Source of the DNA: Saccharopolyspora erythraea NRRL 2338
Lineage (GTDB): Bacteria; Actinomycetota; Actinomycetes; Mycobacteriales; Pseudonocardiaceae
DNA: 64,000 bases
Reading direction: 5' to 3'
Assembly (NCBI RefSeq): GCF_000062885.1
Contig: NC_009142.1
Coordinates: 1,601,584 to 1,665,583, forward strand
Below the pieces are notes generated by a model. The model saw nothing but the letters and a program-made list of their open reading frames with translations. It had not been told where the DNA came from and did no database searches. Below, piece by piece: positions 34,761-43,480 of the stretch; position 1 is the stretch's first letter, and every line of letters starts with the position of its first letter. The translations under genes and the position numbers were made by a program.

Positions 34761-35308
34761 GCATCGAGATCGCCAACGAGTCCGGCGTCGAGGTGCCTGA
34801 GCCCTCGATCGTCTCGGTCGCCCGCTTCGCGCTCGACAAGATGAGCGTCAGCCAGCTCGCCGAGCTCTCCATCGTGCTGGTCGAGCTCGACGTCATGTCC
34901 GACCTGCACGAGCGCTGGATGGACCTGCCCGGCCCGACCGACGTGATGGCCTTCCCGATGGACGAGTACGACTCGTCCCGGCGCCCGGACTCCGCCGGTG
35001 CGGGTCCCGCGCTGCTCGGCGACATCGTGCTCTGCCCGGCGTTCGCAAAGGACCAGGCCCGCAAGGCCGGGCACAGCCTGCTCGACGAGCTGCACCTGCT
35101 GACCGTGCACGGTGTCCTGCACCTGCTCGGGTACGACCACGCCGAGCCGGAGGAGGAGCGGGAGATGTTCGGTCTGCAGAACCAGATCCTGGCCGACTTC
35201 CGGGCGGCCAAGGCCGCGGCCGAGCGCGAGCAGGCGCAGCGCAGCGCCGACTCCGCGGTCCTCGGCGCGGTCGGCCTGGAGGAGCAGGACGGCCCCGGCA
35301 CGCACTGA
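34757..35308 (+). CDS. ybeY: endoribonuclease YbeY
   Basis: 183 residues, longer than the E. coli protein because of an Ala/Glu/Gln-rich C-terminal tail after about residue 150. The zinc site [11 protein letters not shown] (three His) is intact, and [12 protein letters not shown] matches the conserved N-terminal motif. It functions in 16S rRNA 3'-end maturation and ribosome quality control. ATG at 34757 overlaps the phoH stop as ATGA. Confidence 0.95.
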   Translation: MSIEIANESGVEVPEPSIVSVARFALDKMSVSQLAELSIVLVELDVMSDLHERWMDLPGPTDVMAFPMDEYDSSRRPDSAGAGPALLGDIVLCPAFAKDQARKAGHSLLDELHLLTVHGVLHLLGYDHAEPEEEREMFGLQNQILADFRAAKAAAEREQAQRSADSAVLGAVGLEEQDGPGTH

Positions 35309-35320
35309 GATGAACTCACC

Positions 35321-35346
35321 GTGCGTAGCGGTCCAGATGGCGGAAC
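35321..35346 (+). repeat. copy A of a dispersed intergenic repeat
   Basis: GTGCGTAGCGG followed seven bases later by GGCGGAAC, in the ybeY-CBS gap. The same TGCGTAGCGG-n7-GGCGGAAC core recurs at 43449-43480 and 45436-45455. Confidence 0.4.
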
Positions 35347-35392
35347 AGGCTCCGAGGCGTTGTCGTGACGGAATTCCACTAGGGCGGTAGTC

Positions 35393-36700
35393 GTGTTCTC
35401 CGGTTCCATCGCGCTGATGGTCTGGGCGGTTCTGCTGGTGCTGGCCGCGGGTGTGTTCGCCGCGTCGGACTCGGCCATCGGCGCCGCGTCGCGGGCGCGG
35501 GTCGACGAGCTGGTGCGCGAGGGCAGGGGCGGTGCCAGGCAGCTCGCGCTGGTGCTGGCCGACCGGCCCCGGCACGTGAACCTGCTGCTGCTCCTGCGGC
35601 TGGCGTGCGAGATGGGGGCGGCGGTGCTGGTCACCGTCGTCGCGCTGCGCATCGCCAACTCCGACGCGCGCGCCGTCGCGGTCGCGATCCTGATCATGCT
35701 CGTGGTGTCCTACGTGCTGATCGGGGTCGGCCCGCGCACCATCGGCCGCCAGCACCCGTACGGGGTGGGCCTGCTGGTGGCGGGCCCGGTGCGGGCGCTG
35801 GCCAGGGTGCTCAACCCGCTGACCCGGCTGCTGATCCTGATCGGCAACATGATCACCCCGGGCCGCGGCTTCCGGGAGGGCCCGTTCTCCTCCGAGGTCG
35901 AGCTGCGCGAGCTGGTCGACCTCGCAGGCGAGCGCGGCGTGGTCGAGCCGGGCGAGCGCGAGATGATCCACTCGGTGTTCGAGCTCGGCGACACCATCGC
36001 CCGCGAGGTGATGGTGCCGCGCACCGAGATCATCTGGATCGAGCGCACCAAGTCGGTCCGCCAGGCGCTGGCGCTGTGCCTGCGGTCGGGCTTCTCGCGA
36101 GTGCCGGTGATCGGCGAGAGCGTCGACGACATCGTCGGCGTGGTCACGCTCAAGGACCTGTCCAGGGTGGTCGTCGAGCACGGCGGACCGAACGAGGCCG
36201 GGCCCGCGGTCGCCGAGCTGATGCGCCCGGCCAGCTTCGTGCCCGACACCAAGCGCCTCGACGAGCTGCTCAAGGAGATGCAGAAGTCGCGCAGCCACCT
36301 GGCCATCGCCGTCGACGAGTACGGAGGCACGGCCGGCCTGCTGACCATCGAGGACATCATCGAGGAGATCGTCGGCGAGATCACCGACGAGTCCGACCTG
36401 GAGGAGCACCGGCCGATCGAGCGGATCGACGACGAGACGGTCCGGGTCAGCTCGCGGCTGCCGGTGGAGGACCTCGGCGAGCTGTTCGAGGTCGAGCTCG
36501 ACGGCTCGGAGGTCGAGACCGTCGGCGGCCTGCTCGCCCAGCGGCTCGGCAGGGTGCCGCTGCCGGGTGCGGAGGCCGAGATCGCCGGGCTGCGGCTGCG
36601 CGCCGAGGGAGGCAAGGACCACCGCGGCCGCATCCGCATCAACGCGCTGCTGGTGCGGCGCTCCTACGGCGACCACGCACCGCTGCGCGGCGCCGAGTAG
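35393..36700 (+). CDS. hemolysin C/CorC-type membrane protein with CBS pair
   Basis: 435 residues. An N-terminal DUF21 (CNNM) region of about 150 residues with three to four membrane helices (MVWAVLLVLAAGVFAAS, AILIMLVVSYVLIGVG). A linker and two CBS domains follow at about 205-325 (REVMVPRTEIIWIE, HLAIAVDEYGGTAGLLTIED), then the CorC_HlyC domain at the C-terminus. Family proteins are implicated in magnesium or cobalt homeostasis, not haemolysis. GTG at 35393. Its position between ybeY and era is the conserved actinobacterial order. Confidence 0.92.
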   Translation: MFSGSIALMVWAVLLVLAAGVFAASDSAIGAASRARVDELVREGRGGARQLALVLADRPRHVNLLLLLRLACEMGAAVLVTVVALRIANSDARAVAVAILIMLVVSYVLIGVGPRTIGRQHPYGVGLLVAGPVRALARVLNPLTRLLILIGNMITPGRGFREGPFSSEVELRELVDLAGERGVVEPGEREMIHSVFELGDTIAREVMVPRTEIIWIERTKSVRQALALCLRSGFSRVPVIGESVDDIVGVVTLKDLSRVVVEHGGPNEAGPAVAELMRPASFVPDTKRLDELLKEMQKSRSHLAIAVDEYGGTAGLLTIEDIIEEIVGEITDESDLEEHRPIERIDDETVRVSSRLPVEDLGELFEVELDGSEVETVGGLLAQRLGRVPLPGAEAEIAGLRLRAEGGKDHRGRIRINALLVRRSYGDHAPLRGAE

Positions 36701-36757
36701 GCACGCCCTGCCTCCGGCACGGGCGATCGGAACGACCCACAGGAAGGACCCCAACCA

Positions 36758-37123
36758 GTGGCTGAGCACGTCGAGTCGGCTGCCCCGCAGGACATCGACC
36801 CCGAGGACGCCAAGATCGTGACGCTGGCCCGCTCGGCGCGCGCCCGCACCGGCGCGGCGGAGGGAGCGGCGGTGCGCGACACCGACGGCCGCACCTACGC
36901 CGCGTGCACCGTCGAGCTGCCTTCGCTGCGCCTGACGGCGCTGCAGGTGGCGGTGGCGATGGCGGTCGCCAGCGGCGCGGAGGGCCTGGAGGCCGCGGCG
37001 GTCGTGACCGACGCGGACGCCGTCGGCGCGGAGTCGGTCGCGGCGGTCCGCGACGTCGGCGCGAAGGCGCCGGTCCTGCGCGCGGACGCGCGCGGCGACG
37101 TCGTCGGCGTCGTGGAGGCCTGA
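36758..37123 (+). CDS. cytidine deaminase-like protein lacking the catalytic motifs
   Basis: 121 residues. The order of secondary elements matches homotetrameric cytidine deaminases, and the position upstream of era is where mycobacteria carry a similar gene. But the zinc and proton-shuttle motifs are gone: where a deaminase has a CAE segment this reads LRLTALQVAVAMAVASG, and no PCxxC follows. It cannot bind catalytic zinc in the normal way, so it is most likely a pseudoenzyme with another role. GTG 36758, with AGGAAGGA about ten bases before. Confidence 0.75.
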   Translation: MAEHVESAAPQDIDPEDAKIVTLARSARARTGAAEGAAVRDTDGRTYAACTVELPSLRLTALQVAVAMAVASGAEGLEAAAVVTDADAVGAESVAAVRDVGAKAPVLRADARGDVVGVVEA

Positions 37124-37141
37124 CGGGGTTCCAGACGGCCG

Positions 37142-37290
37142 GGCCGCGGCTGTCCGTCCGGCCCGCGGCGGGATCTGACCGCGGGGCGGCCGAGCCGCGG
37201 CTGTCGGTCCGGTCCGAGGCGGGACCCGACCGCAGGGCGGACGGTGGCGCCCGCCCGGTCCGCGGCGGGGCCCCGACCGCAGGAGCGTGC
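37142..37290 (+). repeat. imperfect tandem repeats before era
   Basis: A unit beginning CCGCGGCTGTCCGTCCGG at 37144 is repeated at 37195 (51 bases on) with few changes; a third, more diverged copy (GTCCGCGGCGGGGCCCCGAC) follows from 37258. The 255-base gap has no convincing gene of its own. Confidence 0.5.
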
Positions 37291-37366
37291 CCACGCGTGG
37301 CCGGTCTCGGTCTCCCGCCGCGCGGCCGGTGGCCGCACCCGTGGGCGCCGCCGGCCGCCGGACGGT

Positions 37367-37372
37367 CACAAT
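37367..37372 (+). promoter_or_regulatory. -10-like element for era
   Basis: CACAAT ends 6 bases before the GTG at 37379; no ribosome site between. Confidence 0.3.
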
Positions 37373-37378
37373 GGTGCG

Positions 37379-38284
37379 GTGACCAGTCTTGACGCGCACC
37401 GCTCCGGATTCGCCTGCTTCGTCGGCCGGCCCAACGCCGGCAAGTCCACGCTGACGAACGCCCTCGTCGGCTCGAAGGTGGCGATCACCTCCAGCAAGCC
37501 GCAGACGACGCGGCACGCGATCCGGGGCATCGTGCACCGTCCGGACGCCCAGCTGATCATCGTCGACACCCCCGGCCTGCACCGCCCGCGCACGCTGCTC
37601 GGCCAGCGGCTCAACGACCTGGTCTACGAGACCTGGTCGGAGGTCGACGTGGTCGGCTTCTGCGTGCCCGCCGACCAGAAGATCGGGCCCGGTGACCGCT
37701 ACATCGCCGAGCAGCTGGCCAAGGTCGCGAAGCGCACGCCGGTGATCGGCGTCGTCACCAAGACCGACCTGGTCGGCAAGCAGCAGGTCGCCGAGCAGTT
37801 GCTCGCCCTGCAGCAGGTGATGGAGTTCGCCGACCTGGTGCCGTGCTCGGCGGTCGACTCCTACCAGATGGACGTGCTCGCCGACCTGCTCGTCGGCCGC
37901 CTGCCCGAAGGCCCGCAGCTCTACCCGGACGGGGAGCTGACCGACGAGCCCGAGACCACACTCATCGCCGAGCTGATCCGCGAGGCCGCGCTGGAGGGGG
38001 TGCGCGACGAGCTGCCGCACTCGCTGGCGGTCGGCATCGAGGAGATGGTGCCGCGCGAGGGCCGCGACGACCTCATCGACGTGCACGCTGTGATCTACGT
38101 CGAGCGGCAGAGCCAGAAGGCGATCGTGATCGGCCGCGGCGGCGAGCGCCTGCGCGCGGTGGGCTCCCAGGCCCGCAAGCACATCCAGGCCCTGTTGGGC
38201 AGCAAGATCTACCTCGACCTCCACGTCAAGGTGGCCAAGGACTGGCAGCGCGACCCCAAGCAGCTGCGGCGTCTCGGGTTCTAG
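37379..38284 (+). CDS. era: GTPase Era
   Basis: 301 residues. G1 VGRPNAGKST at about 14-23, G2 TSSKPQTTRHAI, G3 DTPGL, G4 TKTD and G5 in the GTPase domain. The C-terminal KH domain contains VIYVERQSQKAIVIGRGG. Binds the 3' end of 16S rRNA and helps assemble the 30S subunit. GTG 37379 gives a family-typical N-terminus (HRSGFACFVGRP); the open frame further upstream runs through the tandem repeats. Confidence 0.96.
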   Translation: MTSLDAHRSGFACFVGRPNAGKSTLTNALVGSKVAITSSKPQTTRHAIRGIVHRPDAQLIIVDTPGLHRPRTLLGQRLNDLVYETWSEVDVVGFCVPADQKIGPGDRYIAEQLAKVAKRTPVIGVVTKTDLVGKQQVAEQLLALQQVMEFADLVPCSAVDSYQMDVLADLLVGRLPEGPQLYPDGELTDEPETTLIAELIREAALEGVRDELPHSLAVGIEEMVPREGRDDLIDVHAVIYVERQSQKAIVIGRGGERLRAVGSQARKHIQALLGSKIYLDLHVKVAKDWQRDPKQLRRLGF

Positions 38285-38306
38285 CTCCGGTTCGGTGCAG
38301 ATATCG

Positions 38307-38332
38307 GGAACCGCACGTGAAAGCGCTTCGTC
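38307..38332 (+). promoter_or_regulatory. ECF-type promoter candidate for the CD225 pair
   Basis: GGAAC (38307-38311), 17-base spacer, CGTC (38329-38332): the GGAAC-N16-18-CGTC/GTT pattern used by stress ECF sigma factors such as SigE/SigH, about 80 bases upstream of the GTG at 38413. Confidence 0.4.
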
Positions 38333-38412
38333 TCAGGTACGGTTCCGATCCGGCTGTGCTCGAACCCCGGCCGGCCACCGGTCTTTCAACGTGAGAGTCG
38401 AAGGAAGCATCA

Positions 38413-38838
38413 GTGACTACCCCCTACGGCGGTCCGCCGTCCGGACCCAACCCGCAGCAGCCGTACGGCCAGCAGCCCGGCGGCTACAACCCGGCTTCGG
38501 GCCCGCAGCCGCAGCAGCCCTACGGACAGCCCGGCTACGGCCAGCCCGCTCCCTACGGACAGCCCGGCTACGGCGCCGCCCCGCCGAACAACAACATCGG
38601 CTGGGGCATCGGCTCGATCTTCCTGTGCTGGCCGTTCGCCATCCCGTCGCTCATCAAGGCCACCTCGGTGCAGAACCTCTGGGCCCAGGGGCAGTTCCAG
38701 CAGGCGCAGGAAGCCGCTGACGAGGCCAAGAAGTGGGGCAAGATCGGCATCATCGTCGGTGCCTCCGGCTGGGCCCTGCTCATCCTCTTCTACGTCATCG
38801 TCTTCGTGGTCGCCCTCGGCGCCGCGAGCAGCTACTAG
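38413..38838 (+). CDS. CD225/dispanin-like membrane protein, copy 1
   Basis: 141 residues. A 55-residue Pro/Gln/Gly/Tyr-rich cytoplasmic tail (QQPYGQQPGGY, repeated PYGQPGYG) is followed by two hydrophobic segments: IGWGIGSIFLCWPFAIPSL and GIIVGASGWALLILFYVIV. Between them is the CD225 signature region ending in EAADEAKKWGKIG. This matches interferon-induced transmembrane/dispanin-type proteins, which in actinomycetes have no settled role. GTG 38413 is preceded by GAAGGA. A paralogue follows. Confidence 0.82.
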   Translation: MTTPYGGPPSGPNPQQPYGQQPGGYNPASGPQPQQPYGQPGYGQPAPYGQPGYGAAPPNNNIGWGIGSIFLCWPFAIPSLIKATSVQNLWAQGQFQQAQEAADEAKKWGKIGIIVGASGWALLILFYVIVFVVALGAASSY

Positions 38839-38936
38839 GAGTACCCCGGTTTCACCGGTCGGCTCGTCGCGCCCTCGCGCGCCCGGGCCGACCGGTTACC
38901 GGTCCGCCAGGTTCGTCCTCATCGAAAGAGCACGAG

Positions 38937-39470
38937 ATGACCTCCTCGTCCGATCCCGTCGAACCACCGGCGCAGCCGTCGTCGACACCGTCGGCGGAGC
39001 CTTCGCAGACCCCTTCCGCCGAGCCGACGCCATCGGGGGAGTCCCCAGCGCAGTCGGAGGCGCAGGCGCCCGCCTACCTGCCGGAGCCCTACCCCGCGCA
39101 GCAGTACGTGCAGGCGCCGTATCCGGCGCAGCAGCCGTATCCGCCGCAGCCGCCCTACCCGGTGCCGCCCCACGGGATGCCCGGTTACGGGCCGGTGCCG
39201 ATCGTCAACAACCTCGGCTGGGCGATCGGCGGTCTGCTGACCTGCTGGCCGTTCGGCATCCCGGCGCTCATCAAGGCGCTGGAGGTGAACACCCTCTGGG
39301 CGCGCGGGCTCTACCAGCAGGCCGAGTTCAGCGCCGCCGAGGCCAAGAAGTGGGGCAAGATCGGCGTCATCGTCGGAGCCGGCCTGCTGGGCGCCTACCT
39401 GCTCTTCATCATCGTCTACTTCGTCGTCATCATCGGCGTGATCGGCGTCGGCGTCAGTGGCGGCTTGTGA
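38937..39470 (+). CDS. CD225/dispanin-like membrane protein, copy 2
   Basis: 177 residues from ATG 38937. Same architecture as the preceding gene: an 80-residue Pro/Ser/Gln/Tyr-rich tail, then WAIGGLLTCWPFGIPALIKA, SAAEAKKWGKIGV and a last helix. The membrane cores of the two copies are near-identical in motif (CWPFxIPxLIKA, EAKKWGKIG), while the tails differ, showing tandem duplication followed by tail divergence. The gene lies 98 bases after copy 1. Confidence 0.82.
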   Translation: MTSSSDPVEPPAQPSSTPSAEPSQTPSAEPTPSGESPAQSEAQAPAYLPEPYPAQQYVQAPYPAQQPYPPQPPYPVPPHGMPGYGPVPIVNNLGWAIGGLLTCWPFGIPALIKALEVNTLWARGLYQQAEFSAAEAKKWGKIGVIVGAGLLGAYLLFIIVYFVVIIGVIGVGVSGGL

Positions 39471-39477
39471 GGCACCG

Positions 39478-39921
39478 ATGACGGACGCGGCGGGCCACGC
39501 GCCGCGGCCAGGTGGCTTGCGGTCGCTGCTGTTCCCGGCGGCGACGGCGCTGGCGGGGTGCGCGGCCGCCGCGGTCGTCTGGTTCGCCGACCCGACCTCC
39601 GACGCCGGGTTCCCGTTGCCGCCCTGCCCCGTCAAGTTGCTGTTCGGCCTGGACTGCCCCGGGTGCGGCGCGACCAGGATGGTCTACAGCCTGCTGCACG
39701 GTGACGTGCTCTCCGCGCTGCACTACAACGCGGTGGCCTTGGCGTTCATCCCGTTCTTCCTGTGGACCTGGGGAGCGTGGGTGCTGGGCCGGTGGCGGGG
39801 ACGCAGGGTCATCACCTGGGAGCACTGGCGCTGGTCGCCGCTGGTGGCGCTGATCGTCATCGCCGTGTGGTCGGTGGTGCGCAACCTGCCGTTCCCGCCC
39901 TTCGAATGGCTGTACGTCTGA
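39478..39921 (+). CDS. DUF2752 membrane protein
   Basis: 147 residues from ATG 39478, seven bases after the CD225 stop. The family motif is clear: PPCPVKLLFGLDCPGCGATRM followed by YSLLHGDVLSALHYN. Three membrane segments are visible. Function unknown; in actinomycetes DUF2752 genes often neighbour CD225 or DUF4190 genes, as here, suggesting a common membrane process. Confidence 0.85.
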   Translation: MTDAAGHAPRPGGLRSLLFPAATALAGCAAAAVVWFADPTSDAGFPLPPCPVKLLFGLDCPGCGATRMVYSLLHGDVLSALHYNAVALAFIPFFLWTWGAWVLGRWRGRRVITWEHWRWSPLVALIVIAVWSVVRNLPFPPFEWLYV

Positions 39922-39958
39922 GCCGGTACCACCAGGGCGACACCGGCTCAGAGCCGAC

Positions 39959-40360
39959 TCAGTCGAACTCCTCCTGGATTTCCGGGCCGAGCACGCCGGA
40001 GGCGGCCAGGATCACGAAGGTGATCAGCAGCACCCAGAGCCCGAAGGTGATCCAGCCGACGATGATCCCGGTGATGGCCATGCCGCCGCCGAGGTTCTGC
40101 TGCGGATCCCTCTTGATCTTGCCGTGGGCGACGTGCCCGAGGATGGCGCCGACCGGCCCCATGAGGATCGCGCCGTAGCAGCTGATGACCCCGACCAGCG
40201 ACACCACCATCGAAGCGATCGCGAGGCCGTTGTACCGGGGCATCAGGTACGGCTGCGGATATCCGGGCTGGTAGTAGGGGTTCTGCGCGTACCCCGGCTG
40301 CGGATAGGGCTGCGGATATCCGGGCTGGTCCTGTGGCTGCGGGTCCTGGGGGTAGGTCAT
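39959..40360 (-). CDS. DUF4190 membrane protein
   Basis: 133 residues from ATG 40360. A Pro/Gln/Tyr-rich cytoplasmic tail (DQPGYPQPYPQPGYAQ) precedes NGLAIASMVVSLVGVISCYG and GHVAHGKIKR, the DUF4190 core with its two helices. Convergent with the DUF2752 gene, and like the CD225 proteins it joins a low-complexity tail to a small two-helix membrane module. Function unknown. Confidence 0.85.
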   Translation of the reverse strand: MTYPQDPQPQDQPGYPQPYPQPGYAQNPYYQPGYPQPYLMPRYNGLAIASMVVSLVGVISCYGAILMGPVGAILGHVAHGKIKRDPQQNLGGGMAITGIIVGWITFGLWVLLITFVILAASGVLGPEIQEEFD

Positions 40361-40555
40361 CGGGGTCCTCTCGGGGGCACTTCGAGGCAGCGTGCGTCGG
40401 CGGTTGGACGAATGCGAGCCGCTGTCAGATCCCTTGGATTCTGCTGCATGGCGGTCCCCGCATGTGCGCCAAGACCGAATTGAGACCGCGCATACCCCGG
40501 AAGGCCGCCGCCGCAGGTCCGGCGCCTTGCCTCCCGTCAACGCCCGAAGAGGTGA

Positions 40556-40561
40556 GACGAT
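40556..40561 (+). promoter_or_regulatory. -10-like element for recO
   Basis: GACGAT ends 6 bases before the recO GTG at 40568, no ribosome site between. Confidence 0.3.
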
Positions 40562-40567
40562 GCGCAG

Positions 40568-41389
40568 GTGAGCCTCTACCGGGATTCCGCGGTCGTGCTG
40601 CGGGTGCAGAAGCTGGGTGAGGCCGACCGGATCATCACGCTGCTGACCAGGCGCTACGGCAAGGTGCGCGCCGTCGCCAAGGGCGTGCGCCGGACGACCT
40701 CGCGCTTCGGTGCGCGCGTGGAGCCGTTCTGCCACATCGACGTGCAGCTCTACACCGGCCGCACCCTCGACGTCATCACCCAGGTGCAGACGCTGGACGC
40801 CTTCGGCGCGCACATCGTCGACGACTACCAGCGCTACACCTCGGCGTGCGCGGTGCTGGAGACCGTCGACCGGCTCGCCGCCGAGGAGGGCGAGCCCGTC
40901 CTGCGGCTCTACCTGCTGGCCACCGGCGCCCTGCGGGCGCTGGCCGGCCGGGAGCGGGACTCGTCGCTGGTGCTCGACGCCTTCCTGCTGCGGGCGATGT
41001 CCTTCGCGGGCTGGGCCCCGGCGCTGGACGAGTGCGCCCGGTGCAACGCGCGGGGCCCGCACGCCGCCTTCAACGTCGCCGCGGGCGGCGCGGTCTGCGC
41101 GGAGTGCAGGCCTGCCGGATCGGTGCGCCCGTCGGCGGCGACGCTGCCGCTGCTGGAGGCGCTGCTGCACGGTGACTGGGCGGTGGCCGAGGCGGCCACC
41201 ACACCGGTTCGGCGGGAGGGCAGCGGCCTGATCGCCGCGCACCTGCAGTGGCACATGGAACGCCAGCTCCGCTCGCTGCCGCTGGTCGAGCGGTCGGAGT
41301 GGAAGGTGCCCGAGATCATCCGCGAGCGCGCCGCGGAGCTGGGAGCGACCCAGGACCCGGTGGCATCGCCTGCCGGGGAGGACGGTTGA
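40568..41389 (+). CDS. recO: DNA repair protein RecO
   Basis: 273 residues. The N-terminal OB fold opens SLYRDSAVVLRVQKLGEADRI; a helical region follows and then a zinc site formed by CARC and CAEC (about 157-180). It loads RecA with RecFR during recombination repair. The C-terminal tail is slightly longer than usual. The stop overlaps the TTG start of the acetyltransferase. Confidence 0.94.
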   Translation: MSLYRDSAVVLRVQKLGEADRIITLLTRRYGKVRAVAKGVRRTTSRFGARVEPFCHIDVQLYTGRTLDVITQVQTLDAFGAHIVDDYQRYTSACAVLETVDRLAAEEGEPVLRLYLLATGALRALAGRERDSSLVLDAFLLRAMSFAGWAPALDECARCNARGPHAAFNVAAGGAVCAECRPAGSVRPSAATLPLLEALLHGDWAVAEAATTPVRREGSGLIAAHLQWHMERQLRSLPLVERSEWKVPEIIRERAAELGATQDPVASPAGEDG

Positions 41390-41991
41390 TCGTCCGGAGC
41401 TGGCGACCGGGTGATGCCGAAGCAGTGCACCGGATCTGCGTCCAGACCGGCGACGCGGGCGAACCGGTGCACCCGATCCTGGACGACCCGGACCTGGTGG
41501 CTTACGTCTTCGCCGATCCGTACCTGCTGCTGCAGCCCGAGCTGGCGTTCGTGGCCGAGTCCGGAGGCGCGGTGCTGGGCTACGTGGTCGCCGCGCTGCA
41601 CACCGAGGAGTTCTACGCCCGGTGGCAGTTCGAGTGGGCGCCCAGGTTCGCCGCGACGCATCCGGCGAGCCGCCGGGTCGACGCGGGCAGCGCCGACAGC
41701 CAGCTCCGGGCATTCCTGCACCGGCCCCGGCTGATGCTGCCGCCGCACCTGGACCGCTACCCCTCCCACCTGCACATCAACCTGCTCCCCGGCGCCCGGA
41801 GGCGGGGCGCGGGCAAGCAGCTGATGCACGCGCTGTTCCGCCAGCTGGCCCGCGCGGGCTCGCCCGGCGTACAGCTCGGGGTGCGGGTCAGCAACACCAG
41901 GGCCCAGGCTTTCTACCGGGCGACCGGCATGAGCAGGCTCGCCTCCGACGACCGCGCGGAGGTCCGCTTCGGGCTACCACTGAACGGCTGA
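41386..41991 (+). CDS. GNAT family N-acetyltransferase
   Basis: 201 residues from TTG 41386, overlapping the recO stop as TTGA. The N-terminal strand [17 protein letters not shown] and the acetyl-CoA loop [18 protein letters not shown] with the later [17 protein letters not shown] are standard GNAT elements. A long insertion between them (residues 50-130) with [11 protein letters not shown] and [19 protein letters not shown] resembles glucosaminidase-linked acetyltransferases. The substrate is unknown. Confidence 0.85.
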   Translation: MIVRSWRPGDAEAVHRICVQTGDAGEPVHPILDDPDLVAYVFADPYLLLQPELAFVAESGGAVLGYVVAALHTEEFYARWQFEWAPRFAATHPASRRVDAGSADSQLRAFLHRPRLMLPPHLDRYPSHLHINLLPGARRRGAGKQLMHALFRQLARAGSPGVQLGVRVSNTRAQAFYRATGMSRLASDDRAEVRFGLPLNG

Positions 41992-42095
41992 ACCGGAGCC
42001 GTCCGGGACAATGTCGGACCGGTAGGACCCAGTCCGGCACACCGCAACCCCGCCTCGCCCGCGGAGAGGGCGAGGCGACGAAGGAGAACGAACAC

Positions 42096-42968
42096 ATGCT
42101 GCGACGCCGTGGCCGAGGCAAGGACGACCCGAGCGTGCGGCCGCCGGATCCGCACCCGTCGGGGGCGCGTCCGCCCGCGCTGCCGCCGGAGCTCGTGCCC
42201 CAGCACGTCGCCATCGTCATGGACGGCAACGGGCGCTGGGCCAACGAGCGCGGGCTGCCCCGGATCGAGGGCCACAAGCGCGGCGAGGCGGTGGTGCTGG
42301 AGCTGGCGCGCGGCGCGATCGAGATCGGCGTGAAGTGGCTCTCGCTCTACGCCTTCTCCACCGAGAACTGGAAGCGCAGCCCGGAGGAGGTGCGCTTCCT
42401 GATGGGCTTCAACCGCGACGTCATCGCCCGCCGCGTCGACGAGCTCGACGGGCTCGGCGTCCGGGTGCGCTGGGCTGGCCGCAAGCCCAAGCTGTGGCGC
42501 AGCGTGGTCAAGCAGCTCCAGGACGCCGAGGTCCGCACGCGGAACAACGAGGTCATGAACCTGACCATGTGCGTGAACTACGGTGGACGCGCCGAGGTCG
42601 GTGACGCTGCCCGGGAGATCGCAAGGCTCGCCGCCCAGGGCAAGATCAACCCGGAGAAGGTGGACGAGCAGACGGTGGCCAAGTACCTGTACCAGCCGGA
42701 GATGCCCGACGTCGACCTGTTCATCCGGCCGTCGGGGGAGCAGCGGACGTCGAACTTCCTGCTCTGGCAGTCCGCCTACGCCGAGCTGGTCTTCCAGGAC
42801 ACGCTGTTCCCCGACGTCGACCGGACGCACCTGTGGCGCGCCTGCGAGCAGTACGCGCGGCGGGACCGGCGCTTCGGCGGCGCGATCGACCGCGCCGCGC
42901 AGGGGGCCGGTGAAGGGGCGGAGGACACCCCGCCCACGACCGAGACCGCCCAGGAGGGCACCCGATGA
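42096..42968 (+). CDS. uppS: isoprenyl transferase (undecaprenyl/decaprenyl diphosphate synthase)
   Basis: 290 residues. The cis-prenyltransferase signature [13 protein letters not shown] (about 38-50) holds the catalytic Asp; [29 protein letters not shown] and the following residues bind isopentenyl diphosphate. It makes the long-chain polyprenyl carrier for cell-wall synthesis. The 30-residue N-terminal and 25-residue C-terminal extensions are low complexity. AAGGAG precedes ATG 42096. Position after recO matches mycobacteria. The stop overlaps the next start (ATGA). Confidence 0.95.
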   Translation: MLRRRGRGKDDPSVRPPDPHPSGARPPALPPELVPQHVAIVMDGNGRWANERGLPRIEGHKRGEAVVLELARGAIEIGVKWLSLYAFSTENWKRSPEEVRFLMGFNRDVIARRVDELDGLGVRVRWAGRKPKLWRSVVKQLQDAEVRTRNNEVMNLTMCVNYGGRAEVGDAAREIARLAAQGKINPEKVDEQTVAKYLYQPEMPDVDLFIRPSGEQRTSNFLLWQSAYAELVFQDTLFPDVDRTHLWRACEQYARRDRRFGGAIDRAAQGAGEGAEDTPPTTETAQEGTR

Positions 42969-43396
42969 CCCAGGAGGCCGCCACCACCGCGGAGCTGATG
43001 ACCGCGGCCAAGGAGGCGCTGGAGACCTACCACGACGTCCAAGTCGACGACGACGGCGCGCTGACCTTCCGGCACGCCGAGGTGCCGTGCGCGGTGCAGG
43101 CGATGCAGCTCGCCGAGGGGCTGACCGTGCTGAGCCTGACCTGCGTGGTGGCCTGGGACCTGCCGCACAGCGACCAGCTCGCCCAGTCCGCGGCCGAACG
43201 CGCCGGGCAGGGCCTGTTCGGCACGCTGGGCGTGGTCCGCACCGAGCGCGGGATGGACGTCACCCTGCGCTACGCGTTCCCCGCGCAGGGCATGGACCCG
43301 ACGCCGCTCGGCACGCTGCTGATGCTCGTCGTCTCGACCGCTTCGCAGCTCCGCGGTGAGCTGCTGGCAGAGACCGAGGGGCCCGCAGCCAAGTAG
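42965..43396 (+). CDS. YbjN/type III secretion chaperone-like protein
   Basis: 143 residues, soluble, mixed alpha/beta, beginning at ATG 42965 inside the uppS stop. The length and strand pattern ([30 protein letters not shown], read in parts) suggest the YbjN / tir chaperone-like fold common in actinomycetes, used for protein binding. No catalytic motif is seen. Translational coupling to uppS suggests a link to envelope synthesis; function unknown. Confidence 0.6.
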   Translation: MTQEAATTAELMTAAKEALETYHDVQVDDDGALTFRHAEVPCAVQAMQLAEGLTVLSLTCVVAWDLPHSDQLAQSAAERAGQGLFGTLGVVRTERGMDVTLRYAFPAQGMDPTPLGTLLMLVVSTASQLRGELLAETEGPAAK

Positions 43397-43448
43397 CGAG
43401 GGGAGAGCCGCCGGGCAACCCACGCCTGCCAGAACATTCCAGACGTGG

Positions 43449-43480
43449 TTTGCATAGCGGTGCCGGTAGCGGAACCTCAG
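43449..43480 (+). repeat. copy B of a dispersed intergenic repeat
   Basis: TTTGCATAGCGGTGCCGG then TAGCGGAACCTCAG, joined to the 17-bp terminal arm of the element at 43476. Shares TGCxTAGCGG and GCGGAACCTCAG with the copies at 35321 and 45436. Confidence 0.4.

Noticed and set aside
34682-38224. Long minus-strand open frame of 1180 codons
   Set aside because: Antisense to ybeY, the CBS protein, the cdd-like gene and era, all of which have unmistakable motifs.
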